DNA of 64,000 nt from Paenibacillus puerhi (GCF_009846885.1 NZ_WUWM01000002.1:248001-312000), one strand, 5' to 3'. Positions 26,625 through 35,547 are shown, counted from the first letter of the stretch. The notes: generated by a model from the letters alone, not told the origin. Translations and numbers: made by a program.

Positions 26625-26717
26625 AGCTGCGACTTGTTTTATGTCTGCGGATATTCATCTCGCCTCCTTGACCTTTCATCCCCCTGAGAAACTCCTATTG
26701 CTTCAAGCACTCATACT

Positions 26718-26744
26718 AGGCCAGCCGATCCTATCGACTGGCCT
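26718..26744. repeat. inverted repeat downstream of the fructokinase gene
   Basis: AGGCCAGCCGAT (26718-26729) and ATCGACTGGCCT (26733-26744) pair with one mismatch around a three-base loop. No T-run follows on either strand. It could be a weak terminator or an RNA 3'-end stabiliser. Confidence 0.5.
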
Positions 26745-26778
26745 CGATTAGGATTGATTAATGCCTTACAAAGACACA

Positions 26779-27732
26779 CTATTTAAATGTGTGAACGATA
26801 GTCTGGTCCGGCATAGCCGGTATAGCTCCCATTTTTGTCGTGACTATGGCTCCGACTTTATTGGCGTAAGCAAGTATTGTTCGAACCGCTTTAGGCTCAA
26901 ATGCAGATGAGAGCGGCTCATACTCGGTTATTTGAGCCAAGACGGCCCCAAAGAAAGCATCCCCTGCACCTGTAGTATCAATAGGCTTTACTTGAATGCC
27001 CTTCACCAAGCCATATTTACTTGCGGTTCGGTAAAAACTGCCTTCCGCCCCAAGCGTGACAAGAATTAACGCTATCCCATACTGCTCAAACAGTCTCTTG
27101 GTTCCTTCCTCGAGATCTTTCGTCGACGTAAGAAGCTGAAGCTCCTCTAACGAAAGTTTAAGTACGTCGACACCTGCCAGCACCTGTTGAATCTCCTGCC
27201 GCGCAGCCTCTTCCGAAGGCCATAGATCTTCACGGTAATTCGGATCAAAGGAGACGAGAATGCCGCCTAACTTTCGAACAATCTGCAGAGCAGCTAAGGT
27301 TGCGCTGCGCACCGGTTCTTTCGTGAGGGAAAGTCCGCCGAAGTGGAATATTTTGGCTTGTCGAATCAGATCGTGATCCAGTTCCTCTGCAGTCAATCGG
27401 GTATCAGCTCCCGGCTTACGAAAAAACTCAAACGACCGGTCACCTGCTTCATCCAGATGAACAAAGGCTAAAGTGGTGTTGCTTTCCGGGTCTGTAATCA
27501 GTCCGGAGGAATCGATCCCAAGCCGCTCCAGCACCTCTCGGAGCTCGGTTCCAAACCGGTCATGTCCGACTTTGCCGATGAAAGCCGTCTTCTTCCCGTG
27601 CTTGGCAAGCAGTGCCAGCACGTTAGCCGGCGCTCCACCAGGGTTCGCTTCAAACAGGGGCTGTCCTTGCTTGGAATACCCATGTGGTGTCATATCCATT
27701 AACAATTCACCCATTGCAATAACATCAAACAT
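26779..27732 (-). CDS. fructokinase, PfkB family
   Basis: A 317-residue ribokinase-fold sugar kinase. It has the N-terminal glycine-rich NPGGAPANVLALLAKHG, which lines the sugar site, and the C-terminal DTTGAGDAFFGAVLA, which contains the catalytic aspartate and anion hole. It should phosphorylate the free fructose released by the GH32 enzymes to fructose 6-phosphate in the cytosol. It is the last gene of the unit running from the solute-binding protein (31143-32462) through two permeases and a GH32 enzyme, and its start is only 18 bp after the GH32 stop. The pairing of a GH32 with a PfkB kinase is the usual non-PTS sucrose/fructan arrangement. Confidence 0.92.
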   Translation of the reverse strand: MFDVIAMGELLMDMTPHGYSKQGQPLFEANPGGAPANVLALLAKHGKKTAFIGKVGHDRFGTELREVLERLGIDSSGLITDPESNTTLAFVHLDEAGDRSFEFFRKPGADTRLTAEELDHDLIRQAKIFHFGGLSLTKEPVRSATLAALQIVRKLGGILVSFDPNYREDLWPSEEAARQEIQQVLAGVDVLKLSLEELQLLTSTKDLEEGTKRLFEQYGIALILVTLGAEGSFYRTASKYGLVKGIQVKPIDTTGAGDAFFGAVLAQITEYEPLSSAFEPKAVRTILAYANKVGAIVTTKMGAIPAMPDQTIVHTFK

Positions 27733-27750
27733 AATATCTCTCCTCTGCTT

Positions 27751-29232
27751 CTATACAGAACGAAGCGTCCAAATATCCAGAGATTCCACCTTCACATGAC
27801 CATCTAATCCAAGCAGTTCTACCCCGTTGCTAGTTACGTCAGGATATATTCGATTGGAAAACACAATGCGACCACCATTGGCGAACACTTCAATTGATGT
27901 CGTATCGATATAGATGTGCAGATCCAGCTTCTGTCCGGCTGTCAATTCTAGCGGCGCTGTACAGATTCCTCCTGCTCCTAGACCAGCAAGGCTGCGGTCA
28001 ACGGATAGCTTCTTCGCCTGCATATCGTAAGTGATCCGTGTACCTTGTGTTCCATCTTCCGAACAACGTACTTTCAATCCGAAGCGTTGAGCTGAGCAAG
28101 CTGCCGGATCAAACACGGCCTTGATCTCGAGTTGGGATCCTTTCACTTCCTCAAGCGGGTTACTTCCACCAAAAGTTCGACCTACATCTCTGAAAGCAAT
28201 ATGCTGTTCGCGCAGCTGCTCAAGCTCAACAACTGGCAGGTATCTAACCTCACCTTCTGCTGACAGATCTATGACTCGCGGCAGCGCCATAGCCCCGCAC
28301 CAACCATCCGGCTTTGTCAAAAATTCGGCTCCCCAGATATCCATCCAACCAATTGCAATACGACGTCCCTGGTTATCGATAAAGGTTTGAGGCGCATAAT
28401 AATCGAAGCCGTAATCCATAGTTTCGACATGCTTCCAATTAAATTGACCTGCCGCGTAATCCATTTCGCCCAGCAATATTTTACAACGCTCGATCTCTGG
28501 ACCCATCAATGACGTGATCAATGCGTGAGATCTTCCTCTCCCCAGAGGAAAAAGATCAGCGCACTCCCAAATCTCGCCAAGTGTTCCATCGCTTTGAGCG
28601 ACAACGCCTATATAATCCCACTTAAAACCATCTTCGCTTTTATATAGAACTGCCTTCCCAATGCCTTCCTTACCGGTGGAAATAACCATATACCAGATAT
28701 CCTCGTGCTTCCACACCTTCGGGTCACGGAAGTCAAAGGAGCCGTCGACCGGGGGATAATCGATAATCGGATTGGCAGTATGCTTTTCGAAGTGAATGCC
28801 GTCCGTAGACGTTGCGACGCATTGAACTTCCTTGGGCGTCTTCTCATCAACATGCCCGGTATAGTATAGCGTTAATATGCCGTCTAAATCTATCGCACTT
28901 CCGGAGAACACGCCTCCGATGTCATAGTCTTCGCTCGGCGCAAGAGCTATCGGGAGATTCTCCCAGTTAACAAGATCTTTACTTTTTGCATGTCCCCAGT
29001 GCATCGGCCCCCAGTCACTGCTGTAAGGATGATGCTGATAGAACATATGATATTCGCCTTTAAATTGAATGAGACCGTTTGGGTCATTAAGCCAGCCAGC
29101 TGGTGCCATGTAATGATAGCCTAAGCGGTATTGGGATTTCTTCACCATATCAGTATTCTTCTCTATAGCTTCATTTGCCCGTTGAATGACAGTACCATGG
29201 TCTATTTTTTTATCCATTGGTTTCGTTTCCAT
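27751..29232 (-). CDS. cytosolic GH32 beta-fructofuranosidase (sucrose/fructo-oligosaccharide hydrolase)
   Basis: A 493-residue enzyme without signal peptide. Motifs are canonical: WLNDPNG with nucleophile D50, FRDPKVW with the transition-state aspartate, and WECADLF with the acid-base glutamate. The five-bladed propeller is followed by the usual C-terminal sandwich. Length matches sucrose-6-phosphate hydrolase/invertase (about 480-500). Because the operon has an ABC importer rather than a PTS, unphosphorylated sucrose or short fructo-oligosaccharides are the likelier substrates. The product fructose would go to the kinase encoded directly downstream. Unlike the three larger GH32 proteins here, it keeps Asp as nucleophile. 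Confidence 0.93.
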   Translation of the reverse strand: METKPMDKKIDHGTVIQRANEAIEKNTDMVKKSQYRLGYHYMAPAGWLNDPNGLIQFKGEYHMFYQHHPYSSDWGPMHWGHAKSKDLVNWENLPIALAPSEDYDIGGVFSGSAIDLDGILTLYYTGHVDEKTPKEVQCVATSTDGIHFEKHTANPIIDYPPVDGSFDFRDPKVWKHEDIWYMVISTGKEGIGKAVLYKSEDGFKWDYIGVVAQSDGTLGEIWECADLFPLGRGRSHALITSLMGPEIERCKILLGEMDYAAGQFNWKHVETMDYGFDYYAPQTFIDNQGRRIAIGWMDIWGAEFLTKPDGWCGAMALPRVIDLSAEGEVRYLPVVELEQLREQHIAFRDVGRTFGGSNPLEEVKGSQLEIKAVFDPAACSAQRFGLKVRCSEDGTQGTRITYDMQAKKLSVDRSLAGLGAGGICTAPLELTAGQKLDLHIYIDTTSIEVFANGGRIVFSNRIYPDVTSNGVELLGLDGHVKVESLDIWTLRSV

Positions 29233-29273
29233 CCGAATCTATCCTCCCTATCTGTAAGCCCCAACTGCTTCAA

Positions 29274-30122
29274 TTATTCTTTAGAGCCAGTATGAGCGAG
29301 ACCTTGCACGTAGTACTTTTGGAATGAAGCAAAAATAATAACCATGGGAATCGTAGCAATCGTAATTGCTGCCAATATGGGTCCCCACTGGGGATTAGGC
29401 AGGTTGAAGAAATAGTTGATCCCGATTTGTATCGTTCTCATATTATTGTCCGTAATGACCATGCTCGGCCATAAATACTCCGTCCAATGCTGTGTAAATT
29501 GCAAAATCGCAACAGTTGCGAAGACAGGCTTTGCAAGCGGCATAACAATTTGAAAATAAGTTCTCCATATCGTGGCCCCATCCAACTTGGCCGATTCCTC
29601 TACCTCAGCCGGAATTCCAAGGAAAAACTGACGAAACAAGAAAATAAACAACGGAGCTGCAATAAACGGTAAAATAAGTCCCCAATATGAATTGATCCAG
29701 CCAAGCTTGTGAATGATTGTATACAAAGGCAGGAAGATCGTTTCCTGGGGCAGGATAATTAAGGAGAGCACAAGCGTGAAAATAACGTTCTTCAATGGAA
29801 ACTTCATTCGGGCCAGCGCATAGCCTGCCATGGAATTGACGATAATGCCTGTTAGTACGATTGCGGAACAATAAAATAAAGTGTTCAAAGTATATCGGAA
29901 CAATGGGACCGTATTCATGGCTTTGACATAATTCCGGAAATAAGAGCCTTCCGTCTCAATTGGAGGCAAGAATGCATGAATACTGCGCATATCGCCGAAA
30001 ATTTGCAAATCATTTTTAAAGGTAGATACGATCATCCAGATCATTGGGAACAAAAACGCAAACGCAAGAATGAGCATCCACGTATATCGTATCACTCCAA
30101 GAACAGCCTTTTGTATCCTCAC
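29274..30122 (-). CDS. ABC sugar importer permease (MalG type)
   Basis: A 282-residue protein with six membrane segments and an EAA loop, EVEESAKLDGATIWRTYFQI, near residues 180-200. The ending QKYYVQGLAHTGSKE is typical of CUT1 MalG-like permeases. Its gene lies 16 bp after the partner permease gene and 41 bp before the GH32 gene. With the MalF-like partner it forms the channel of the second importer of the island, which serves the lipoprotein encoded at 31143-32462. Confidence 0.92.
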   Translation of the reverse strand: MRIQKAVLGVIRYTWMLILAFAFLFPMIWMIVSTFKNDLQIFGDMRSIHAFLPPIETEGSYFRNYVKAMNTVPLFRYTLNTLFYCSAIVLTGIIVNSMAGYALARMKFPLKNVIFTLVLSLIILPQETIFLPLYTIIHKLGWINSYWGLILPFIAAPLFIFLFRQFFLGIPAEVEESAKLDGATIWRTYFQIVMPLAKPVFATVAILQFTQHWTEYLWPSMVITDNNMRTIQIGINYFFNLPNPQWGPILAAITIATIPMVIIFASFQKYYVQGLAHTGSKE

Positions 30123-30138
30123 CTCTATGGCCTCCTCT

Positions 30139-31071
30139 CTAACCTCGCTCTTCTTTCAGTACAATACGCTGTATACCAGCAATGACCAGTACAATGACCA
30201 TGAATATCACGGCTATAGCAGATCCATATCCCATTTCCCGGAATTGAAATCCGTATTCATACATGAGATACAGCAACGTTTTTGTTGAATTAATCGGGCC
30301 GCCTTGAGTCATGATGAGCGGTTGAATAAGCAAGCGGAATGCAGCCATCGTTATCGTAATTACGACAAAGATGGTAACATTACGCAGTCCCGGCAGTGTA
30401 ACATAAACAAATTTCTGCCAAGTGCTCGCCCCATCCATCGAAGATGCTTCGTAAAGTTGCTCCGGGATGTCTTTTAGGCCCGCCAAAAATATAATCATTT
30501 GATACCCTGCACCCTGCCAGATTGACATAAAGATGATCGCATTCATTGCTTGATCCGAACTAGTCAAAAACTTCAGGCGTGGCAGCCCAAACGTTTCAAG
30601 TAGCGCATTAAATAGTCCCTGGTTCGGATTGTATAAAAACGTAAATAACAAACCTACGACAACGAGGGACATGACAACCGGACTGAAGAAAGCGACAGTG
30701 AAAAACTTCTTGAACTTGATTTTAGGATGGACCAATAAAGCGAGACCAAGTGCTACCGCCGTTTGGATCGGGACGACGATGATGACGAAATATAACGTGT
30801 TTTTCAATGCTTTGTAGAAAAGCGGATCGTCAAAAAGTCGCTGGTAATTCTCAAAACCGATAAATGCTTTGTCATTGGGCGTTAAATAATAGTAATCCGT
30901 AAAGCTGTTGTATAGTATCGTCAGCATCGGAATAAACAAAAACACAGTCATTCCGATCAAAGCCGGTAATATAAACGAATACCCTTCCAGAGCAGTACGA
31001 AGCTTTTTTTTCCATGCTTGGCTCACGATCTTCTCCTTATATGCTGCTGTCATTGAAGACTTCATTTCCAT
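30139..31071 (-). CDS. ABC sugar importer permease (MalF type)
   Basis: A 310-residue membrane protein with six helices after a cytoplasmic N terminus, and the EAA loop EQLYEASSMDGASTWQKFVY near residues 210-230. It belongs to the CUT1 MalF/UgpA-like group. The gene follows the solute-binding protein gene after 71 bp that contain a strong RNA hairpin (31092-31122). It precedes the MalG-like gene by 16 bp. Confidence 0.92.
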   Translation of the reverse strand: MEMKSSMTAAYKEKIVSQAWKKKLRTALEGYSFILPALIGMTVFLFIPMLTILYNSFTDYYYLTPNDKAFIGFENYQRLFDDPLFYKALKNTLYFVIIVVPIQTAVALGLALLVHPKIKFKKFFTVAFFSPVVMSLVVVGLLFTFLYNPNQGLFNALLETFGLPRLKFLTSSDQAMNAIIFMSIWQGAGYQMIIFLAGLKDIPEQLYEASSMDGASTWQKFVYVTLPGLRNVTIFVVITITMAAFRLLIQPLIMTQGGPINSTKTLLYLMYEYGFQFREMGYGSAIAVIFMVIVLVIAGIQRIVLKEERG

Positions 31072-31091
31072 ACTCCATCCCCCTACGGATG

Positions 31092-31122
31092 TCCAAGGAG
31101 CCGTTAATTATGGCTCCTTGGA
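31092..31122 (-). other. intraoperonic RNA hairpin between binding-protein and permease genes
   Basis: A perfect 11-bp stem, TCCAAGGAGCC (31092-31102) with its complement at 31112-31122, and a 9-base loop. No T-run follows, so it should not stop transcription fully. Such hairpins often stabilise the 3' end of the abundant binding-protein message. Confidence 0.65.
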
Positions 31123-31142
31123 TGTTTGTTAACGAAAATTTG

Positions 31143-32462
31143 TTATTTGCTAGCTCGCTTAATGCTCTGATCGATGCGCTTCACAGCTTCATTCAGAAGT
31201 GGCTTTATATCTTCACCTGCTGCGGCTGCGTAGAACAACATTGCAAACTCCTTGGAAAGCATCGGATATGCAGGTGTTCTTGGACGTGCTTGTGCTGTGT
31301 TCTTCAACTGCTCCATAATAATTTTTTGCGGGTATTCGTTATACTGTGGCAACTGGTCAAATGCAGATTTTCGGCTAGGCGGCATTCCTGTAACATTGGA
31401 CAATCCGACCGCAGTCTCAACATTGGTCATCCACTTGACCACTTCCGCCGCTTCCTTCGGATGCTTGGTCTGAGTCGTAATCGCATAGCCCCAGCTTCCG
31501 GATGGGGATTTTGCCACATCGAATTTAGGCATCGGCATCATGCCCCACTCATAGCCCTTCGTGTCCCCCGCAATCCAAGGGCCGCCAAGAGCAAGCACTG
31601 ATTTCTGCTCTTCCCAATCCTTCTCACCAGGCGTTAAGGTTGCAAGACCGTCCTTGAAAAATTTACCGATCATAGTCAATGCTTCGGCTGTTTCGGGAGA
31701 GTTCAGCTTTCCTTCTGTCGTGGAGCCGTCAGCCGCAATGAGATCCCCTCCGTTGGACCATACGAACGGTGCGCCCATGAAAGTCTGCCATTCGTTAACG
31801 CCGTAGTTCATGAAGAAGTTAACCGGGTAGCTGTCGCCCTTTTTCAGCTTCTTCGCATATTCATAGAACTGGTCCATCGTCCAAGCTTCGCTGACCGATT
31901 TCGCAATAGGGATACCTGCTTCTTCCAATGCCTTCTTGTTGTAATAAAGTACAACCGAAGCTTCCATCGCGCCGAGCATGTACAGCTTATTATTATATGT
32001 TCCTTGCTGGATAATCGATTCCACGAAATCCGTGAGATCAGCTTTTGTGATATGCTCGTCCAATGGAGCAATTACGCCGGACTTGGCATAGGCCGCTGCA
32101 TTCGGACCATCGAGGTCGAGCAGATCAGGCAGCTCGCCAGCAGCGATTGAAGCGTTAATTTTGTCTTCATACCCCGTACCGCTTTGGCCGCGGGGAATAC
32201 CCTGCAGAGTAACTTTAATTTTCCCTTCATGCGCCTTGTTAAATGAAGCTATGCGTTCTCTATAGAATGAATCCTCTTTTTCATTCGTCTCATGCACCCA
32301 CATTTTGAGTTCAACTGCTGCTGATGCAGGATTTCCTTCCGTCTTGTCACCATTCTTATTGGCAGTATCTCCACCCGGAGTATTCGTGCTATTGCCGCTG
32401 CAACCGCTAACCACCCCAGCAAGCATGGACGCCATCAATGCATATGAAATACGCTTTTTCAT
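31143..32462 (-). CDS. ABC sugar importer, substrate-binding lipoprotein (MalE type)
   Basis: The 439-residue protein has a lipoprotein signal peptide with lipobox VVSGC, a Ser/Asn/Gly-rich tether (GNSTNTPGGDTANKNG) and the family-1 solute-binding fold, including the LPDLLDLDGPNAAAYA and GGPWIAGDTKGYEWG regions common in CUT1 binding proteins. It is the first gene of the five-gene unit that ends with the fructokinase. A TTGACA/TACATT promoter and a perfect operator palindrome stand upstream, so the unit should be induced by the fructan-derived ligand of a LacI repressor. Sucrose or fructo-oligosaccharide is the likely cargo. Confidence 0.9.
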   Translation of the reverse strand: MKKRISYALMASMLAGVVSGCSGNSTNTPGGDTANKNGDKTEGNPASAAVELKMWVHETNEKEDSFYRERIASFNKAHEGKIKVTLQGIPRGQSGTGYEDKINASIAAGELPDLLDLDGPNAAAYAKSGVIAPLDEHITKADLTDFVESIIQQGTYNNKLYMLGAMEASVVLYYNKKALEEAGIPIAKSVSEAWTMDQFYEYAKKLKKGDSYPVNFFMNYGVNEWQTFMGAPFVWSNGGDLIAADGSTTEGKLNSPETAEALTMIGKFFKDGLATLTPGEKDWEEQKSVLALGGPWIAGDTKGYEWGMMPMPKFDVAKSPSGSWGYAITTQTKHPKEAAEVVKWMTNVETAVGLSNVTGMPPSRKSAFDQLPQYNEYPQKIIMEQLKNTAQARPRTPAYPMLSKEFAMLFYAAAAGEDIKPLLNEAVKRIDQSIKRASK

Positions 32463-32585
32463 ATTGTGTACACTCTCCCATTTTTATCGAAGTTTGTAAT
32501 GATCCCCTTGTAACTGTTCCATATTCAATTGCAGGTAATTTTTTTCTTCCCTCCCAATACACGTAAATGACGTCTCAACGATTTA

Positions 32586-32609
32586 TTAAACGATTACGTA
32601 ATCGTTTAA
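32586..32609. promoter_or_regulatory. LacI-type operator of the second importer operon, perfect palindrome
   Basis: Both halves are perfect: AAACGATTAC at 32588-32597 facing GTAATCGTTT at 32598-32607. With the flanking bases the palindrome spans 24 bp. It starts 4 bp below the -10 box and covers the transcription start. Confidence 0.85.
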
Positions 32610-32613
32610 ATAC

Positions 32614-32642
32614 AATGTAAACGAATTCAATTTCATTGTCAA
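32614..32642 (-). promoter_or_regulatory. sigma-A promoter of the second importer operon
   Basis: On the minus strand TTGACA (32637-32642) is followed after 17 bp by TACATT (32614-32619). Confidence 0.85.
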
Positions 32643-32671
32643 TTCTTTTTTTATCGTTCAATCTATAGGTT

Positions 32672-32708
32672 AAAAAAAGCATCGTTTTCTCAGCAAGAGA
32701 AACGATGC
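32672..32708 (-). terminator. terminator overlapping the end of the second lacI-type gene
   Basis: GCATCGTTTTCTC (32679-32691) pairs with GAGAAACGATGC (32697-32708) with one bulge; seven T residues follow on the minus strand. The gene's TGA stop (32690-32692) lies at the inner edge of the stem. Confidence 0.85.
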
Positions 32709-33691
32709 ACTAGTTCTGTCGGTATTCGAATTTCCGTATAAGGCTCATCTGAAGACTTACTTTCAAGCCGTTCCAATAATATTTCGGCTGCCCGCTCTCC
32801 CAATTCAAACGAAGGCTGCTTGATTACAGTAAGCGGCGGGGTAGTGATTTTCGTCCATTCATAATCATCATATCCTATGATGGCCATCTGATCGGGAACT
32901 TTAATTTGATGCTCTTGGAGGTAGGCGACAGCCCCCATCGTCATTACATTGTTAGCAATAAGAATGCCGGATGCTTCCTGCTGTACGAGATTTTCGGTTA
33001 GCTCGTAGCCCGTCTCGAGCCCCGGTATACCTACTTGAATAAGCTTGGGGTCCACTTCAATTCCATGATCTGCTAATGCAGACTTATAGCCTTGCAGACG
33101 CTCGCTGCTCGTCGATATATCAAGCGGGCCGGATATAAAACCTATTTTGCGGTGCCCCTTACCAATCAGCAGCGTAATGGCTTCATAAATCCCCCGGTAT
33201 CCATCAGCCAGCACGCAGTCCCTTTGCAAGTTATGAGGCTTTCGGTCCACAAACACAACCGGATAATCACCCAACGTTTCCGGCAGCTCCACATGCCCTT
33301 CTGCCGCGGGTGCAATAATCAGCCCATCAATCAATTGAGTATTAAACATTTTAATCTGCTCAAGTTCATTGGCCGGATTCTCATTCGAGTTGCTTAGCAG
33401 CAAGTGATATCCATACTTGTTCAACGTTTGCTGCACTCCATGTGCAACTGACATAAAGAAGAAGTTTGACGTATCCATTCCTGAGACCGGTATCAAAAGT
33501 CCAATGGTACGTGACTTTTGACTACGTAAGCTGCGAGCCACTGAGTTTGGCCTATAGTCCAGCTCTTTCATTGTCTGGAGTACTTTATTTTTCGTTTCCT
33601 CCGATACAAAGCGTGTGCCGTTGATTACATGGGAAACGGTCGCTGTGGATACACCCGCTTTTACAGCCACGTCTTTAATGCTGATCGACAT
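32690..33691 (-). CDS. LacI-family repressor of the fructan genes
   Basis: From the ATG at 33691, preceded by GGAGAGAGG, the 333-residue protein has the LacI HTH (SIKDVAVKAGVSTATVSHV), hinge (PNSVARSLRSQ) and effector domain. The start was chosen because the HTH begins at residue 4; an upstream in-frame extension has no family counterpart. The recognition helix is the same as in the regulator at 25653, so both should bind the AAACGATTAC-type palindromes. The gene lies between the second importer operon and the GH32 gene at 33886, both of which have perfect or near-perfect operators. The inducer is unknown; fructo-oligosaccharide or sucrose is likely. Confidence 0.92.
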   Translation of the reverse strand: MSISIKDVAVKAGVSTATVSHVINGTRFVSEETKNKVLQTMKELDYRPNSVARSLRSQKSRTIGLLIPVSGMDTSNFFFMSVAHGVQQTLNKYGYHLLLSNSNENPANELEQIKMFNTQLIDGLIIAPAAEGHVELPETLGDYPVVFVDRKPHNLQRDCVLADGYRGIYEAITLLIGKGHRKIGFISGPLDISTSSERLQGYKSALADHGIEVDPKLIQVGIPGLETGYELTENLVQQEASGILIANNVMTMGAVAYLQEHQIKVPDQMAIIGYDDYEWTKITTPPLTVIKQPSFELGERAAEILLERLESKSSDEPYTEIRIPTELVHRFSC

Positions 33692-33885
33692 AAGCCTCTC
33701 TCCGTCATATCCAAATTGTCTTGTGTAAGTCACATCCATCTTACTTAATCCATATGGTGCTGTCAATCTAACAATTACAAATCGAATGCAAACAAACCTC
33801 TGCTGCGAATCACACATACAGAGGTTATATTATGAAATTTCAAACCTTAGCTTGCAGCTTCTCCACATGCGTTGGAAAGCAATTT

Positions 33886-35379
33886 TTAATCTTTTAACTT
33901 ATACACAGATTGAAGCTCATGCAGTGTCATTTTCTTTATGTCGACCTTCCCTCCCCGAGCAAAGGTTTCCAAGTACTGTAACGGGTGTTTTGGGAAAATC
34001 AAATCCGTTACAACCGTTGTTCCGTTATTCGCAAAGATTTCAATGGAAGACCGATCCAGGAACAAACGCAGCTTCAACTCAGATGCTTCGCTGAACAGCT
34101 GAGCTTCGTGTTTACATGAAAAGTTCGGATGGAAATCAACTTCACCGGATTGTGTTCTATCCACAATTAACATATTTGTACTTACATCCATACTAATTAT
34201 TGTTTTCTCTTCAGCTGAGGAACACAATGCAAATCCAAACTGTTCTACGCCTGGCTCCCAAGCCACTTCGATCTCCAGTTCACATACATCACTTTGAAAT
34301 GGGTAGATATCATTGAAATTCAAACCATCTAGGCTTGTTGAATCGGTTCTCAGCACCTGCAGTTCTTCCACTGGTGTTTGTGCCAGTCGAATCACCTGCT
34401 CCGTCGTGACCAGCGATAGGACACGCGGCAGCGTCATCGCCCCTCTCCAAACACTTGTTGGTGTCAATCTAGCATACTTCCAATTACTCATCCACCCTAT
34501 GAATATTCGTCTTCCGTCATTTTTTTCGATATCAGACCAAGTGACTCCGGCATAATTATCTCTACCATAATCGAACCAGAGAATGGTTTCTGGAGAATGA
34601 TCATTATGGAATGTGTTTCCATCAAAATGTCCAATAAAATATTGCGTTCTCGATCCTTCTACCAAGTCCGAACGATCACCGATACTCACGATCAGCACCC
34701 ACTTCTTATTGGATGGATCACCATCGACAGACAATTCGAACAAATCTGGGCATTCCCAAACTCCATCATGCGATCCCGAATCCCTTCCAAACTGTCCGGT
34801 AAGCTTCCAGTCCGTTAAATTAAAGGATTCATAAAATCTTACATGATCAGCAACAACTAACGCCATAACCCATTTTTTTTGTTCTTCATGCCAAAATACT
34901 TTAGGATCTCTGAAATCCAGACATTCTTCATCAATCAGTACAGGATTCCCTTCATATTGCACCCAAGTACGTCCATTGTCTGTACTAAAGGCCAAACTTT
35001 GAGTTTGAGTGTACAGATCTTCTGTATCCGGTATTTTTTTTGCACTCGTATAAATAACGACAAGTCCGTGCCCGCCGGAAAAAAAGCCGCTCGTGTCTTC
35101 CCAATCGACTACAGCGCTCCCGGAGAATATCATTCCATTATGGTCGGGCTTCAACGCAATAGGCATATGCTCCCAATGAATCAAATCAGTACTGATAGCA
35201 TGTCCCCAATGCATAGGACCCCATAGCGAATCCTCAGGATGATGTTGATAAAACAAGTGATATTCTCCATTGTAGTAAACCATTCCGTTAGGATCATTCA
35301 GCCAGTTGGAAACGGGTGTGAAATGAATTTGAGGGCGATACCTCTCTTCAAAAAGAACCTCTTTAGTCATGTTTAGCAT
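33886..35379 (-). CDS. cytosolic GH32 exo-fructanase/beta-fructosidase
   Basis: A 497-residue enzyme starting at ATG 35379, eight bases after GGAGG. Motifs are canonical: WLNDPNG (nucleophile D29), FRDPKVF, and WECPDLF with the acid-base glutamate. A C-terminal sandwich follows, with the RSSIEIFANNGT signature. No signal peptide is present. It resembles the levanase/exo-inulinase branch more than the sucrose-6-phosphate hydrolases, so it may trim imported inulin- or levan-type oligosaccharides. It is a single-gene unit with a consensus promoter (35494-35522) and an operator at the transcription start. Confidence 0.9.
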   Translation of the reverse strand: MLNMTKEVLFEERYRPQIHFTPVSNWLNDPNGMVYYNGEYHLFYQHHPEDSLWGPMHWGHAISTDLIHWEHMPIALKPDHNGMIFSGSAVVDWEDTSGFFSGGHGLVVIYTSAKKIPDTEDLYTQTQSLAFSTDNGRTWVQYEGNPVLIDEECLDFRDPKVFWHEEQKKWVMALVVADHVRFYESFNLTDWKLTGQFGRDSGSHDGVWECPDLFELSVDGDPSNKKWVLIVSIGDRSDLVEGSRTQYFIGHFDGNTFHNDHSPETILWFDYGRDNYAGVTWSDIEKNDGRRIFIGWMSNWKYARLTPTSVWRGAMTLPRVLSLVTTEQVIRLAQTPVEELQVLRTDSTSLDGLNFNDIYPFQSDVCELEIEVAWEPGVEQFGFALCSSAEEKTIISMDVSTNMLIVDRTQSGEVDFHPNFSCKHEAQLFSEASELKLRLFLDRSSIEIFANNGTTVVTDLIFPKHPLQYLETFARGGKVDIKKMTLHELQSVYKLKD

Positions 35380-35462
35380 ATAGAACACCTCCGAATTTTA
35401 ATGAAGCCGTTAGAATTACATTCTTTAGAAATACTAGTTTTACTCAACATCAACAGTCAGGA

Positions 35463-35482
35463 AATCGATTACGTAATCGTTT
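35463..35482. promoter_or_regulatory. LacI-type operator of the 497-residue GH32 gene
   Basis: AATCGATTACGTAATCGTTT: the left half matches 9 of 10 and the right half is perfect. It begins 11 bp downstream of the -10 box, covering the expected transcription start. Confidence 0.85.
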
Positions 35483-35493
35483 AATTAAAGCGA

Positions 35494-35522
35494 ATTATAG
35501 GTGTTCGCGTACAAATTGTCAA
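35494..35522 (-). promoter_or_regulatory. perfect consensus sigma-A promoter
   Basis: On the minus strand TTGACA (35517-35522), a 17-bp spacer and TATAAT (35494-35499). All twelve consensus bases are present. With the adjacent operator it should be strong when induced and tightly repressed otherwise. Confidence 0.9.
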
Positions 35523-35547
35523 CTCTCTTTCCTATTTAAGTATAGGT

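Noticed and set aside
26779-32462. Treating the second importer unit as a PTS-linked sucrose operon.
   Set aside because: No EII gene is present; the unit has an ABC binding protein, two permeases and a free-fructose kinase, so sucrose 6-phosphate is not the expected intermediate.
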